Positions 1-10,783 of a stretch of DNA of 64,000 nucleotides are shown one piece after another. The DNA lies in NCBI GenBank assembly GCA_016178785.1, contig JACOSO010000096.1:124001-188000 (forward strand). The letters run 5' to 3'. Within the stretch, counting starts at the first letter, position 1; every line of letters begins with the position of its first letter. The stretch is from Bacteroidota bacterium. GTDB taxonomy: Bacteria; Bacteroidota; Bacteroidia; Cytophagales; Cyclobacteriaceae. Position numbers and translations under genes: made by a program. The notes under the pieces are model-generated. The model did not search any database. It had not been told where the DNA came from and was given only the letters and a program-made list of their open reading frames with translations.

Positions 1-516
1 TATTTCAATAGTGAGCCGCGCATCATCGGTGCGGTACTCAGCATAGATAGCGCCTCCTTTTACATCAAGTGGGCTAAGCAGGGGCTCTTTCTTCAACGTT
101 TGCTTGCGTGTAAGCATTTTGCGTTGGTCTTCGGGCTTCACTCCAGCCAGCCAATCGTAGAGTTTCAAACCTAAGGAAGTGAGTGTGCTGCCAAAGCCGC
201 GCTTTTCATACAAAGGCAGCAACATCTTTTCGGGGATCACCAAATGAGGCGCAAGATTATGAACCACTGCACGTTCACTCCCCACTTCCTTCACCAAACC
301 GAACTCGAGTTGCTTGAGGTAGCGCAATCCTCCATGAATCAACTTTGTTGAGCGACTGCTCGTGCCATAAGCAAAATCTTTTTTTTCTGCCAACGCTGTT
401 TTCAATCCACGCGAAGTTGCATCAAGGGCGATGCCTGCGCCTGTGATGCCTCCACCGATGATGAGGAGATCGAATTGTTCAGTTTGAAGTTTTGATATGG
501 ATGCGCTTCGATTCAA
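1..516 (-). CDS. glpD: Glycerol-3-phosphate dehydrogenase, N-terminal part (cut by window edge)
   Basis: FAD-dependent oxidation of glycerol 3-phosphate to dihydroxyacetone phosphate at the inner face of the membrane, feeding electrons to quinones. The 172 visible codons contain the dinucleotide-binding motif GGGITGAG near residues 20-27 and the family block GTSSRSTKLIHGGLRYL. The frame stays open to base 1, so the C-terminal part lies outside the window. I place the start at a TTG (514-516): it gives an N-terminus beginning MNRS, as relatives have, and an in-frame stop lies five codons upstream. It follows glpK and glpF on the same strand, as in a glycerol operon. The product is clear; the TTG start is an inference. 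Confidence 0.9.
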   Translation of the reverse strand, partial: MNRSASISKLQTEQFDLLIIGGGITGAGIALDATSRGLKTALAEKKDFAYGTSSRSTKLIHGGLRYLKQLEFGLVKEVGSERAVVHNLAPHLVIPEKMLLPLYEKRGFGSTLTSLGLKLYDWLAGVKPEDQRKMLTRKQTLKKEPLLSPLDVKGGAIYAEYRTDDARLTIEI

Positions 517-519
517 AGA

Positions 520-615
520 GTTTAATCGTTATACGTTATTCGTTATAAGTTTATTCGTTATAAGTTTTATGGATCGCAGAATCAAATTAAAGGGCAAACG
601 GTTAACGAATAACTA
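520..615. repeat. AT-rich direct-repeat gap between glpD and glpK
   Basis: The gap holds two adjacent copies of ttattcgttataagttt and related cgttat/taacga words, giving a degenerate tandem pattern. A similar mixture of ttattcgtta and taacgattaac words occurs at 44345-44430. No promoter or terminator is obvious. It looks like intergenic repeat DNA and not a regulatory leader. Confidence 0.6.
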
Positions 616-2863
<2,248 letters not shown>

Positions 2864-2930
2864 AGCATTTGATAGTTTAGTATCAGGTAAAACTAAAACT
2901 ATTTGTGTGTTTACGCACGGATTTAGCCCT

Positions 2931-2962
2931 TTTGGATTATCCCTTAATTGACCTTAAATTTG
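2931..2962 (+). promoter_or_regulatory. Bacteroidota-type promoter of lpxC/fabZ
   Basis: TTTG at 2931-2934 and TAAATTTG at 2955-2962 are separated by 20 bp. This matches the primary sigma-factor consensus known for Bacteroidota (-33 TTTG, -7 TAnnTTTG). The start codon follows 18 bp after the -7 element, so the leader would be very short. Confidence 0.7.
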
Positions 2963-2980
2963 CCCACTTTTCAATAACTG

Positions 2981-4378
2981 ATGCTCAATCATAAGCAGCA
3001 AACCATTCAAAAGTCGGTAACTATCTCTGGCGTGGGACTCCACACGGGAGTGCAGGCTACCATGACTTTCATGCCGGCCAAGCCTAATCACGGAATCAAA
3101 TTCCAACGAATCGACTTGCCAGGCTCACCAATCATCGAAGCGGACTGCGATCGGGTTGTTGATGTTTCAAGAGGAACTACAATTGAGCAGAGTGGTGCAC
3201 GCATCAGCACCATCGAACATACACTTGCTGCACTGGTTGGTTTAGAAATTGACAACGTACTGATTCAGATCGATGGCCCTGAAGCTCCGATCATGGATGG
3301 AAGCTCTATTGAATTTGTCAATGCATTAAAGGAAGTCGGCACAGAAGAACAAAACGCATTACGCGATTTCTTTGAAGTGCAGGATTCTATTTTTTATCGT
3401 GAAGCCGCACGCAATGTTGAGATCGCTGCTCTTCCACTCGATGATTATCGGGTAACCGTGATGGTGGATTATAATTCACCGGTGTTGGGAAGCCAGCATG
3501 CTTCGATCACCAGCATCCAGCAATTCGAAAAAGAGATTGCCTCTTGTCGCACGTTTTGTTTTTTACATGAGCTTGAGATGCTCTATAAAAACAACCTCAT
3601 CCGCGGTGGTGACTTGAATAACGCGATTGTAATAGTTGACCGAGTGGTTGAGCCTCACGAGTTGGATAACATCGCTCGCATGTTGAACAAACCTAAAGTT
3701 GAAGTAAAGAAAGAGGGAATTCTCAACAACATCGAACTTCGCTACAACAACGAACCGGCACGCCATAAACTTCTTGATATCATCGGAGACCTTGCCCTGG
3801 CAGGTAGGCCATTAAAGGCACAAATCCTTGCCGCAAGACCTGGTCATGCCGCCAATGTGGCTTTTGCCAAGAAATTGAAAAAATCAATGCAAGAGGCTGA
3901 CAAGAAGGGAGTACCCAAGTACAATCCTTCGTTGCCTCCGGTGATGGATATCAACAAAATTGCAGCTACTCTTCCTCATCGTTATCCGTTTTTGCTCATC
4001 GATAAAATCATTTACCTCGACAAAGAGCGCGTGATTGGAGTGAAGAACGTGACGATGAATGAAAATTATTTTCAAGGTCATTTCCCCCGCAATCCTGTAA
4101 TGCCGGGCGTTCTTCAAGTAGAATCTATGGCACAGATTGGTGGCATTTTAGTGTTGAACACGGTGCCCGATCCTGAAAATTACTGGACTTACTTTCTAGG
4201 GATCGATGAATTCCGCTTCCGGAAAATGGTTTTGCCAGGAGATACCCTAGTTATTCAATGCGATTTGCTCGCTCCTATTCGCAGAGGCATTGCAAAAATG
4301 ACGGGTCGTGGTTACGTAGGCAATACCTTAGTTTGCGAAGGCACTATGACCGCCAGTATCGTGAGAAAAGATTTATGA
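2981..4378 (+). CDS. lpxC/fabZ: Bifunctional UDP-3-O-acyl-N-acetylglucosamine deacetylase / 3-hydroxyacyl-ACP dehydratase
   Basis: The N-terminal ~300 residues are LpxC, the zinc deacetylase that commits to lipid A synthesis. Visible are the metal-ligand region STIEHTLAAL, the MDGSS loop and HKLLDIIGDLALAG with its His and Asp ligands. The C-terminal ~150 residues are FabZ (HRYPFLLIDKII, and GHFPRNPVMPG followed by the catalytic Glu in VESMAQ), which dehydrates 3-hydroxyacyl-ACP. The 465-residue fusion is characteristic of Bacteroidota. It overlaps lpxA by 4 bp (ATGA), so the two are translationally coupled, and both use 3-hydroxyacyl-ACP. Confidence 0.97.
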   Translation: MLNHKQQTIQKSVTISGVGLHTGVQATMTFMPAKPNHGIKFQRIDLPGSPIIEADCDRVVDVSRGTTIEQSGARISTIEHTLAALVGLEIDNVLIQIDGPEAPIMDGSSIEFVNALKEVGTEEQNALRDFFEVQDSIFYREAARNVEIAALPLDDYRVTVMVDYNSPVLGSQHASITSIQQFEKEIASCRTFCFLHELEMLYKNNLIRGGDLNNAIVIVDRVVEPHELDNIARMLNKPKVEVKKEGILNNIELRYNNEPARHKLLDIIGDLALAGRPLKAQILAARPGHAANVAFAKKLKKSMQEADKKGVPKYNPSLPPVMDINKIAATLPHRYPFLLIDKIIYLDKERVIGVKNVTMNENYFQGHFPRNPVMPGVLQVESMAQIGGILVLNTVPDPENYWTYFLGIDEFRFRKMVLPGDTLVIQCDLLAPIRRGIAKMTGRGYVGNTLVCEGTMTASIVRKDL

Positions 4379-5175
4379 GTCAATATCCTTTAGCCAACGT
4401 ACATCCCGATGCGAAAATCGGAAACAATGTTACGATCGAGCCTTTTGCAACTGTAAAGAGCGATGTAGTCATTGGCGATGGAAGTTGGGTCGGCCCCAAT
4501 GTGGTTCTTTGGGAGGGAACCCGATTGGGTAAAAATGTAAAAATTTATCCTGGCGCTTCTATCTCTTCTGTGCCGCAAGATTTAAAATTTGCGGGAGAGA
4601 AGACTGAAACTTTCATTGGCGACAATACTTCCATTCGCGAGTTTGTTACCATCAGCAGAGGAACAAACGATAAGCTCAAAACTGAAATCGGAAAAAATTG
4701 TTTACTGATGGCTTATGTGCATGTGGCTCATGATTGTATCATCGGCAATAATTGTGTTCTCGTAAATGCAGTGCAGGTGGCAGGTCACGTTACTATTGAC
4801 GACTGGGCGATCATCGGTGGCGCAAGTGCCGTTCACCAGTTCGTAAAAGTAGGTGCGCACGTGATGGTATCGGGAGGCTCATTGGTTAGAAAAGACATTC
4901 CACCATTCACCAAAGCAGCACGTGAGCCTCTTACCTACTGTGGCATTAACACGATCGGCTTGCGCAGGCGCGGTTTTGATGCTGATAAAATCTCTGAGAT
5001 CCAGGAAATCTATCGTTATATCTTTTTAAAGGGCCTCAACAATTCAAAGGCACTTGACCTTGTGGAGAAGGATTTGCCATCGAGCCCTGAGCGCGATCAC
5101 ATCGTTAATTTTATCAAGGCCTCCGAGCGCGGAATCATGAAGGGTTTTTCTTCAGGCACTTCTTCTTTTGAATGA
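4375..5175 (+). CDS. lpxA: UDP-N-acetylglucosamine acyltransferase
   Basis: Cytosolic first enzyme of lipid A synthesis, transferring a 3-hydroxyacyl chain to UDP-GlcNAc. The 266-residue protein is built of left-handed beta-helix hexapeptide repeats and holds the catalytic-His region HVAHDCIIGNNC, followed by a helical C-terminal domain. The ATG at 4375 overlaps the lpxC/fabZ stop; a longer in-frame extension to 4258 lies inside fabZ and is rejected. The stop overlaps the next ATG by 4 bp. In Bacteroidota lpxA commonly follows lpxC/fabZ. Confidence 0.96.
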   Translation: MSQYPLANVHPDAKIGNNVTIEPFATVKSDVVIGDGSWVGPNVVLWEGTRLGKNVKIYPGASISSVPQDLKFAGEKTETFIGDNTSIREFVTISRGTNDKLKTEIGKNCLLMAYVHVAHDCIIGNNCVLVNAVQVAGHVTIDDWAIIGGASAVHQFVKVGAHVMVSGGSLVRKDIPPFTKAAREPLTYCGINTIGLRRRGFDADKISEIQEIYRYIFLKGLNNSKALDLVEKDLPSSPERDHIVNFIKASERGIMKGFSSGTSSFE

Positions 5176-5831
5176 ACGTGATTGCCAACAACCTCGGTAA
5201 GCGTTTTAACCGCGAATGGGTTTTCAGAAATTTCAACTACGAATTTGAGTCAGGAAAAACGTACGCCATCACCGGCCCAAACGGTTCCGGCAAATCAACA
5301 CTGATGCAAGTGCTTTGGGGGCAAATGCACCCAAGCGAGGGTTCAGTAGATTATTTGACTTCTCCCCTCTCTTCTGGAGAGGGGACGGGGGTGAGGTCAG
5401 ATCAATCAGAAGTTTATAAATCGGTATCAATTGCTGCACCTTATATGGATTTGATCGATGAGTTTACCTTGGAAGAAATGGTCAGATTTCATTTCAAATT
5501 CAAGAAAAGCAGATTACCGATCGAAGTTGTTATTGAAAAAATTGGGTTGAATTCCTCGAATCAAAAAATAATCGCTTCGTTTTCATCGGGCATGAGGCAG
5601 CGACTCAAACTCGCGCTGGCCTTTTACTCAGAATCCGATCTACTTTTCCTGGATGAGCCTTGCACTAACCTCGATAAGAAATCGATGGAGTGGTACGTCA
5701 ACCATCTTGAACAAGTCCCGTCAACAATGACTGTTTTCATCGCTTCCAATCAGGAGCATGAATACCCGTCTTCTGCGAATAAGATTGATATTTTGGTTTA
5801 CAAGCAGGTTACTTCACACACTCTTAACTGA
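5172..5831 (+). CDS. ABC transporter ATP-binding protein with an in-frame repeat insertion
   Basis: A 219-residue ABC ATPase with Walker A GPNGSGKST (residues 35-43), a signature-like SFSSGMRQR and Walker B LLFLDEPCTNLD. The usual switch-His segment reads IASNQEHE. It overlaps lpxA by 4 bp, so it belongs to the lpxC/fabZ-lpxA operon. No permease is adjacent and the substrate is unknown. Residues about 64-77 (SPLSSGEGTGVRSD) are encoded by a copy of the dispersed palindromic repeat found elsewhere in the window (see 5360-5399). The reading frame and all ATPase motifs survive. Confidence 0.9.
   Translation: MNVIANNLGKRFNREWVFRNFNYEFESGKTYAITGPNGSGKSTLMQVLWGQMHPSEGSVDYLTSPLSSGEGTGVRSDQSEVYKSVSIAAPYMDLIDEFTLEEMVRFHFKFKKSRLPIEVVIEKIGLNSSNQKIIASFSSGMRQRLKLALAFYSESDLLFLDEPCTNLDKKSMEWYVNHLEQVPSTMTVFIASNQEHEYPSSANKIDILVYKQVTSHTLN
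5360..5399. repeat. REP-like palindromic repeat inside a coding region
   Basis: An 8-bp stem (cccctctc at 5364-5371, gagagggg at 5377-5384) is followed by acgggggtgagg. Read on the other strand it is cctcaccccc, a short spacer, then cccctctcc with the hairpin, matching the order of parts in the intergenic copies at 46819-46886 and 56733-56804. This copy is in frame within the ABC ATPase gene. Confidence 0.75.
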
Positions 5832-5918
5832 TTAAAATCGTTTAATCCTTGTCAAAAAAGCCATCTCTTTTTGAAAGAGAATTGATTTTCGTAAGTTTAA
5901 CCCGATAAAACTAAAAAC

Positions 5919-6401
5919 ATGAAGGTATTACGTTCTTTACTCTCGGTCGCTGTTTTGGGCTCTATGATTGCATTCACCGGGTGTGGTAGCAAGGGCGGAA
6001 ATCAAGAGCCTCTATCTGATAAACAATTGGGATTGCTTTCTAAAACATGGAAAGTGAAGGATGTACTGCTGGGAGGTGCAGATTCCACTTCTCATTGGTC
6101 AAATTTCAAACTCACGATTGCTGGAACGAAAGGTCAACCTACCTCATTTACCTATACTTGTACCGGTAGGCCTCCAAGAAGCGTTTGGCCTGCATCAGGT
6201 ACATGGACTTTTGGCGATGGCGACCCCTCTACACCAGATGACCCTGCAACACAGATTTTGAGAGATGATGGCGCGCAGATCACATACACTGTTGATCCTG
6301 CCTCTGCCAATTTGCAATTGAGATTCACTTTTTCAGGCGCTGGCTATACACGTGTAAACAATGTGAGTGGTGCCTGGACATTTGATCTTATTCCTAACTA
6401 A
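5919..6401 (+). CDS. Secreted lipoprotein, lipocalin-like fold possible
   Basis: A 160-residue protein with a lipoprotein signal peptide: positive N-terminus, hydrophobic stretch, then a lipobox ending in Cys22 (AFTGC). The mature part begins with a SKTWKVKDVLL-like segment, typical of small lipocalin-like and DUF5004-type Bacteroidota lipoproteins, and contains several beta-rich stretches. I do not recognise a precise function. It is preceded by an 87-bp gap and followed closely by the SRP RNA gene. Confidence 0.8.
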   Translation: MKVLRSLLSVAVLGSMIAFTGCGSKGGNQEPLSDKQLGLLSKTWKVKDVLLGGADSTSHWSNFKLTIAGTKGQPTSFTYTCTGRPPRSVWPASGTWTFGDGDPSTPDDPATQILRDDGAQITYTVDPASANLQLRFTFSGAGYTRVNNVSGAWTFDLIPN

Positions 6402-6420
6402 TCAGTTAAAGAATTATTGT

Positions 6421-6429
6421 TACTTTTGC
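6421..6429 (+). promoter_or_regulatory. -7 promoter element of the SRP RNA gene
   Basis: TACTTTTGC fits the Bacteroidota -7 consensus TAnnTTTG and places transcription start close to the 5' arm of the RNA at about 6431. I see no good -33 TTTG at the expected distance. Confidence 0.55.
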
Positions 6430-6430
6430 A

Positions 6431-6525
6431 GTGGCAAATCGGCACGACCAGCTCCTGCTGAACTCCCCCAGGATCGGAAGGTAGCAAGGGTAGGCGGTTG
6501 TAGCGGTGCGATGTTGGTTTGCCAT
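6431..6525 (+). ncRNA. ffs: Signal recognition particle RNA (4.5S type)
   Basis: The apical domain that binds Ffh is conserved: the GGAA tetraloop and flanking bulges appear as ggatcggaaggtagcaaggg (6471-6490). The ends pair (tggcaaa at 6432-6438 with tttgcca at 6518-6524), giving a single hairpin of about 95 nt as in other small bacterial SRP RNAs. A T-run directly follows at 6525-6531 and would terminate transcription. The RNA works with Ffh in co-translational targeting of membrane and secreted proteins. Confidence 0.92.
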
Positions 6526-6531
6526 TTTTTT

Positions 6532-6620
6532 ATCCTGACTACCAGGATTTGTTGATTTTCAGGATTAATGACCTTGATAGCCTTGATTCACTTGATCTAC
6601 AGGATTAACACATAAGGCAA
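6532..6620. repeat. Intergenic repeat, caggatt/cctga class
   Basis: The gap after the SRP RNA holds repeated words such as atcctgac, ccaggattt, ttttcaggatta and ctacaggattaac. The same words recur at 56898-56955 (ttttcaggatta, aaatcctg). No gene is visible here. Confidence 0.5.
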
Positions 6621-6641
6621 CTGTAAAAAAGTTTAGGCTTC

Positions 6642-7580
6642 TTATTTCACGAATTTCTTTCCCTTTCCCTTTACTGCCGAGATATTGAAGAACCCTGCCA
6701 CCGCACTTCCTTTGGGGTTGCTGTTGAAAATATTGGTTGATACATTCTCAATCGGCCTTGCAAACAAAGCTCCAAACCCTCCGCTCCGTTGCGTCTGAAT
6801 AATCACTTGCTGCAAATGATCAAAAGCTTCTAATGTGATCGAATGAATTTCAACATAAACTGAGTCACCATTTACATAAGGAGGCAAATTTACATTACTG
6901 TTTTTCGGGTCTGCATCAATCGGATTGATCGCATTTCTGATCGGTGGAATAAAAGTAACTCCATCAAAGTCGCCTCCGCCAGAAAAACCGGCATCAAACG
7001 CAACCACGATCTCCGAAGGTTTGTTTAACGGAACTCCATTCTTATAGGCTTTAATCCAGTAAGTATCACCAGAACCTATTTGATCAGTTGCCCAGAACTC
7101 CGCGATGTAGGAATCATCGGGAAATTGAAAATCGGGCTTAACCATAAAAGTAATGCTGTCAACCGGTGTGGTCCTCTTCATCTCGGAGAAAGACTGAAAT
7201 GTTTCTCCATTCACCTGCACAGTAAGGGCATACTTTCTCCCAACAGCACCGAAAGACTGACCGGTTAGAGGCGTCCATTGATAGGTACCGGAGTTTGTTC
7301 CGTCATCATTGAAAGTGAAAGCATTATTCAAATCATCGATAACCAACACAGTTGCTCCACTCACTCCCGCAGGAGTTGATGCATCAAAGTAGGGTTGTGT
7401 TTTTGTCAATTGAATGATTTGCTTTTCGGGCTTGTTATTGAGCCACGCCTCTACAACCAAAACGGGCGAAGCACTTTGTAAATTAGGATCGATTGTTTTC
7501 TCACAAGAGGAAAAGAGCAGAATTGATAAGATTAGGCCAACTGTTTTAGGTTGCATAATCATGTAAATCTTGTTAATCAT
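6642..7580 (-). CDS. DUF4249-family lipoprotein partnered with a TonB receptor
   Basis: A 312-residue lipoprotein with a signal peptide ending in the lipobox FSSC. The body matches the DUF4249 pattern of Bacteroidota: an early VVEAWLNN segment, a variable beta-rich region, and a C-terminal segment with SNPKGSAVAGFFNIS. It begins 12 bp after the TonB-receptor stop, the common arrangement for this family, and may act as a surface accessory to that receptor, although the ligand is unknown. The listed ATG is the first; the Met at codon 9 gives a more compact signal peptide and may be the true start. Confidence 0.88.
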   Translation of the reverse strand: MINKIYMIMQPKTVGLILSILLFSSCEKTIDPNLQSASPVLVVEAWLNNKPEKQIIQLTKTQPYFDASTPAGVSGATVLVIDDLNNAFTFNDDGTNSGTYQWTPLTGQSFGAVGRKYALTVQVNGETFQSFSEMKRTTPVDSITFMVKPDFQFPDDSYIAEFWATDQIGSGDTYWIKAYKNGVPLNKPSEIVVAFDAGFSGGGDFDGVTFIPPIRNAINPIDADPKNSNVNLPPYVNGDSVYVEIHSITLEAFDHLQQVIIQTQRSGGFGALFARPIENVSTNIFNSNPKGSAVAGFFNISAVKGKGKKFVK

Positions 7581-7592
7581 TTTTGATCCTGG

Positions 7593-9995
7593 TCAAAAGG
7601 TGAAATTGTAAGAAAACGAAGGCACCATCGAACCGATAATCGAAACTTGCTTCGCATATGATTGTATCGGCTGTCCGGGGGGTACGCGCTTATCGTCTTG
7701 AGCGAAATAAATTGAAAACGGATTCTGGCGGGCGTACACATTATAAATAGAAAACACCCAATAATCATGGTTCTTGCGCACCTTACCCTTTTTCTCACGC
7801 TTGCCTTCCAGGCGTAAAGAAACATCGAGGCGATGATAAGCAGGTACCCGCACATTGTTGCGCGAATTGTACGCATCATAGGGAATCAGAATTCCATTCT
7901 CATAATAACGAGAGGTCGGAAAGGTGGCCGGTGTTCCTGACATGAAAGCAAAATTGGCCGAAGCGGACCACCGTTTATTGATTTCATAAAACGCAGTAAC
8001 TTTCAGGTTGTGTCGCTGGTCATAACGTGTGGGGTACCAATCTCTATTGTTGATACCATTCACTTGCAATTCTGTTTTTGCCAAGGTGTAACTTACCCAT
8101 CCGTTGAGTCTCCCTGTTTTTTTGTGCAAATAAAATTCAAGTCCATAAGCTCGTCCTTTGCCGCTGAGTAAGTCACCTTCAAGAAATTTATTAATCAGTA
8201 AATCCGCCCCCGGAATGTAATCGACTTGATTTTGAGTCGTTCTAAAATAAGATTCCACGGAGGCTTCCCATCCGTGATTCTTTCCGATCGTTCTGAAATA
8301 TCCGAGTGCATACTGGTCGCCAATCTCCGGCAAAATATTATTCGATGTAGGTGTCCATACATCCAATGGGTTTGATGCTGTAGTATTAGATATCAAGTGC
8401 AGATACTGCACCATGCGGTTATAACTCCCTTTCAAAGAACTTACTTCATTGATTTGAAATTTTGCGGAAAACCTCGGTTGCAAATTGTTGAATTGCGAAA
8501 TCATCTGGCCGCTTTTGTAAACTGAAAATGATTTTGGAACTCTTCTTATACCCGGAATAGTATCGTTATAATTGTAAATGGTGTCAGGGCCATAGGCTCT
8601 GAATTGCGAAAACCTCAATCCATACTCCAGCGAAACTTTTGATCCCAGGTGTTGAATATTGCTGGCATAAAGAGATGTCTCGAGATTGTATTTTTTCGCA
8701 AGGCTTAGGTTTCTTGCTTCTCCATTAGTAACACCCATCGTGTTTGCCGGAATGAAATAATAGTAAATTGCCTCTCCACCAAATGACAACTCATTATTGC
8801 TGTTGATGAAATAAGTCATGCTTGGCTTAAGAATGTAATTGGTAATCGCTGAATTCCACTTGAACTTATTTCGATCGTCATCACCGAACTGAAGCTTATA
8901 AGAATATTCGCTGTACACCCCGGTGATGTTTGAGAATAATTTACGATTGAACAGGTGGTTCCATCGAACGGTTGCGGTCTCGTTCCCCCAACTAAACCCC
9001 TGATCTTTGCTGAAGAGAAAATTGTCTCTCCCAAAATACCCCGAGAGATAAATTCGATCGCGCTCACTGAAATTGTAATTCGCCTTTGCCGTGAGATCAT
9101 AAAAGTTAAGAGCACCACCATCTTTCAACACTTTCACAAATGGTCTCGCTAGCACATCGATGTATGATCTTCTGGCTGCCACAATAAATGAGCCTTTGTT
9201 TTTTAGAATCGGTCCTTCAAATGCAAGCCGGCTGAAAATAGTGCCAATGCCTCCTGTAGTTTCAAATTTCTTGCTGTTGCCTTCTTTCATGCGCACATCA
9301 AGGATTGACGAAAGGCGGCCTCCGAATTGTGCAGGTATCGCTCCTTTATAGAGCTTAGTGTCGATCACTGCATCGGGATTGAATACCGAGAAGAAGCCGA
9401 GCATGTGTGATGAATTGTAAACTGGCGCTTCATCGAGCAGAATCAGATTTTGCCCGACACTGCCACCCCTCGAATTATACCCGGAAGCTCCTTCGCCTAC
9501 TGTACTGATGCCTGGCAGAGTTTGCAGCGCTTTGATCACATCCACCTCTCCAAGAAAAGCAGGGATCTTTCGGATAGTTCTGATATCCAACTCTTGTGTA
9601 CTCATCTCGGTACTTTGCACTTTGCCTAACGGGTCTTCTTTAGCGCTCACAACCACTTCACTTAGCTGAGTAGCCTCCACCCTCAATTCTATGTCGATGC
9701 GCTGATCACTCTCAAGCGTGATTTGTTTCTCTATTTTTTCAAAGCCAACAAAACTATAAATCACGGTGTATGAGGCCGAGGGGACTGTAATCGAATAAAA
9801 ACCATAAGCATTTGCGACCGCTCCTGCATTCGCTTCTTTAATAAAGAGGGTTGCACCGATCAAAGCCTCGCCACTCGAAGCATCTTTAATGTAGCCACTG
9901 AGGGTATGTTTCTGAGCGATTGAAATAAGGGATGTACAGCCAAATAAAGTAACAAGTAGGAGTCTATTCATCAGGGTTAAAATTGTGTGTAGCAA
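7593..9995 (-). CDS. TonB-dependent outer-membrane receptor with carboxypeptidase-regulatory-like N-domain
   Basis: An 800-residue outer-membrane transporter. After the signal peptide comes a CarboxypepD_reg-like domain (SGYIKDASSGEALIGATLF), then the plug domain (ALQTLPGISTVGEGASGYNSRGG) and a long beta-barrel that ends in a Phe-terminated strand (SFSYNFTF). Transport is driven by the TonB-ExbBD complex. No SusD partner is present; instead a DUF4249 lipoprotein follows, so carbohydrate import of the Sus type is unlikely and the substrate is unknown. The first start is listed, but the Met at codon 9 (9971) gives a more typical signal peptide. Confidence 0.93.
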   Translation of the reverse strand: MLHTILTLMNRLLLVTLFGCTSLISIAQKHTLSGYIKDASSGEALIGATLFIKEANAGAVANAYGFYSITVPSASYTVIYSFVGFEKIEKQITLESDQRIDIELRVEATQLSEVVVSAKEDPLGKVQSTEMSTQELDIRTIRKIPAFLGEVDVIKALQTLPGISTVGEGASGYNSRGGSVGQNLILLDEAPVYNSSHMLGFFSVFNPDAVIDTKLYKGAIPAQFGGRLSSILDVRMKEGNSKKFETTGGIGTIFSRLAFEGPILKNKGSFIVAARRSYIDVLARPFVKVLKDGGALNFYDLTAKANYNFSERDRIYLSGYFGRDNFLFSKDQGFSWGNETATVRWNHLFNRKLFSNITGVYSEYSYKLQFGDDDRNKFKWNSAITNYILKPSMTYFINSNNELSFGGEAIYYYFIPANTMGVTNGEARNLSLAKKYNLETSLYASNIQHLGSKVSLEYGLRFSQFRAYGPDTIYNYNDTIPGIRRVPKSFSVYKSGQMISQFNNLQPRFSAKFQINEVSSLKGSYNRMVQYLHLISNTTASNPLDVWTPTSNNILPEIGDQYALGYFRTIGKNHGWEASVESYFRTTQNQVDYIPGADLLINKFLEGDLLSGKGRAYGLEFYLHKKTGRLNGWVSYTLAKTELQVNGINNRDWYPTRYDQRHNLKVTAFYEINKRWSASANFAFMSGTPATFPTSRYYENGILIPYDAYNSRNNVRVPAYHRLDVSLRLEGKREKKGKVRKNHDYWVFSIYNVYARQNPFSIYFAQDDKRVPPGQPIQSYAKQVSIIGSMVPSFSYNFTF

Positions 9996-10088
9996 GCAGT
10001 TTAAAACGCTATTAAGGGCAAAATGTTACAGGTCAACTTAAAGTTTAAAAAGGGAATAACACTTCTATAACATCGCGCGAAATTCACT

Positions 10089-10096
10089 TAGCTTTG
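10089..10096 (+). promoter_or_regulatory. -7 promoter element of the transaldolase-ftsE unit
   Basis: TAGCTTTG fits the Bacteroidota TAnnTTTG element 19 bp before the ATG. The -33 element is not evident. Confidence 0.45.
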
Positions 10097-10115
10097 CAGA
10101 CCTAAACCACTACAT

Positions 10116-10772
10116 ATGAAGTTCTTTATTGACACCGCCAATCTGAACGAGATCAAAGAAGCCCATAACCTGGGTGTGCTCGATGGTGTGACTACCAACC
10201 CATCGCTCATGGCCAAAGAGGGCATTTCGGGTAAGGAAAAAATAATGGCGCACTACAAGGCTATCTGCAACATTGTTGACCACAACGTGAGTGCTGAGGT
10301 TATTGCCACCGATTTTGATACTATCATTGCGGAAGGAAAAGAACTTGCGAAAATCGATAGCAAGATCGTAGTGAAAGTGCCGATGATTAAGGATGGCGTG
10401 AAAGCCATCAAGAAATTTACGAGCGAGGGGATTCGTACCAACTGCACCTTGGTATTTTCATCCGGTCAGGCTTTGCTTGCCGCGAAAGCAGGTGCTGGTT
10501 ACGTTTCGCCATTCATTGGAAGATTGGACGACATTTCGCAAGACGGACTTGACTTGATTGCCCAGATCCGTTTGATCTACGACAATTACGGCTACAAAAC
10601 CGAAGTACTCGCTGCAAGTATTCGCCACACCATGCACTTGATCAAATGCGCTGAGATCGGGGCCGATGTGGTAACTTGCCCGCTGAAGGTGATCACCGAT
10701 TTGCTCAACCATCCGCTCACCGACATTGGTTTGGCTAAGTTTTTAGCTGACCATAAAAAGGCAAACAGTTAA
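10116..10772 (+). CDS. Transaldolase / fructose-6-phosphate aldolase family protein
   Basis: A 218-residue TIM-barrel aldolase of the short transaldolase subfamily (TalC/FsaA type). It shows the N-terminal MKFFIDTAN, the GVTTNPSL loop and the Schiff-base Lys at about residue 87 in VVKVPM. The family moves a dihydroxyacetone unit between sugar phosphates in the non-oxidative pentose phosphate pathway, or acts as a fructose-6-phosphate aldolase; sequence alone does not separate these. It is 11 bp upstream of ftsE on the same strand. Confidence 0.94.
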   Translation: MKFFIDTANLNEIKEAHNLGVLDGVTTNPSLMAKEGISGKEKIMAHYKAICNIVDHNVSAEVIATDFDTIIAEGKELAKIDSKIVVKVPMIKDGVKAIKKFTSEGIRTNCTLVFSSGQALLAAKAGAGYVSPFIGRLDDISQDGLDLIAQIRLIYDNYGYKTEVLAASIRHTMHLIKCAEIGADVVTCPLKVITDLLNHPLTDIGLAKFLADHKKANS

Positions 10773-10783
10773 TTTTTTCAGCG

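Noticed and set aside
4258-4374. N-terminal extension of lpxA
   Set aside because: It lies inside fabZ and lacks LpxA-like sequence; the coupled ATG at 4375 is the normal family start.
6367-6555. Open frame across the SRP RNA gene
   Set aside because: It overlaps the end of the lipoprotein gene and a clear structural RNA; a coincidental frame.
7577-7879. 100-codon frame inside the TonB receptor gene
   Set aside because: A shadow of the receptor coding frame with no family features.
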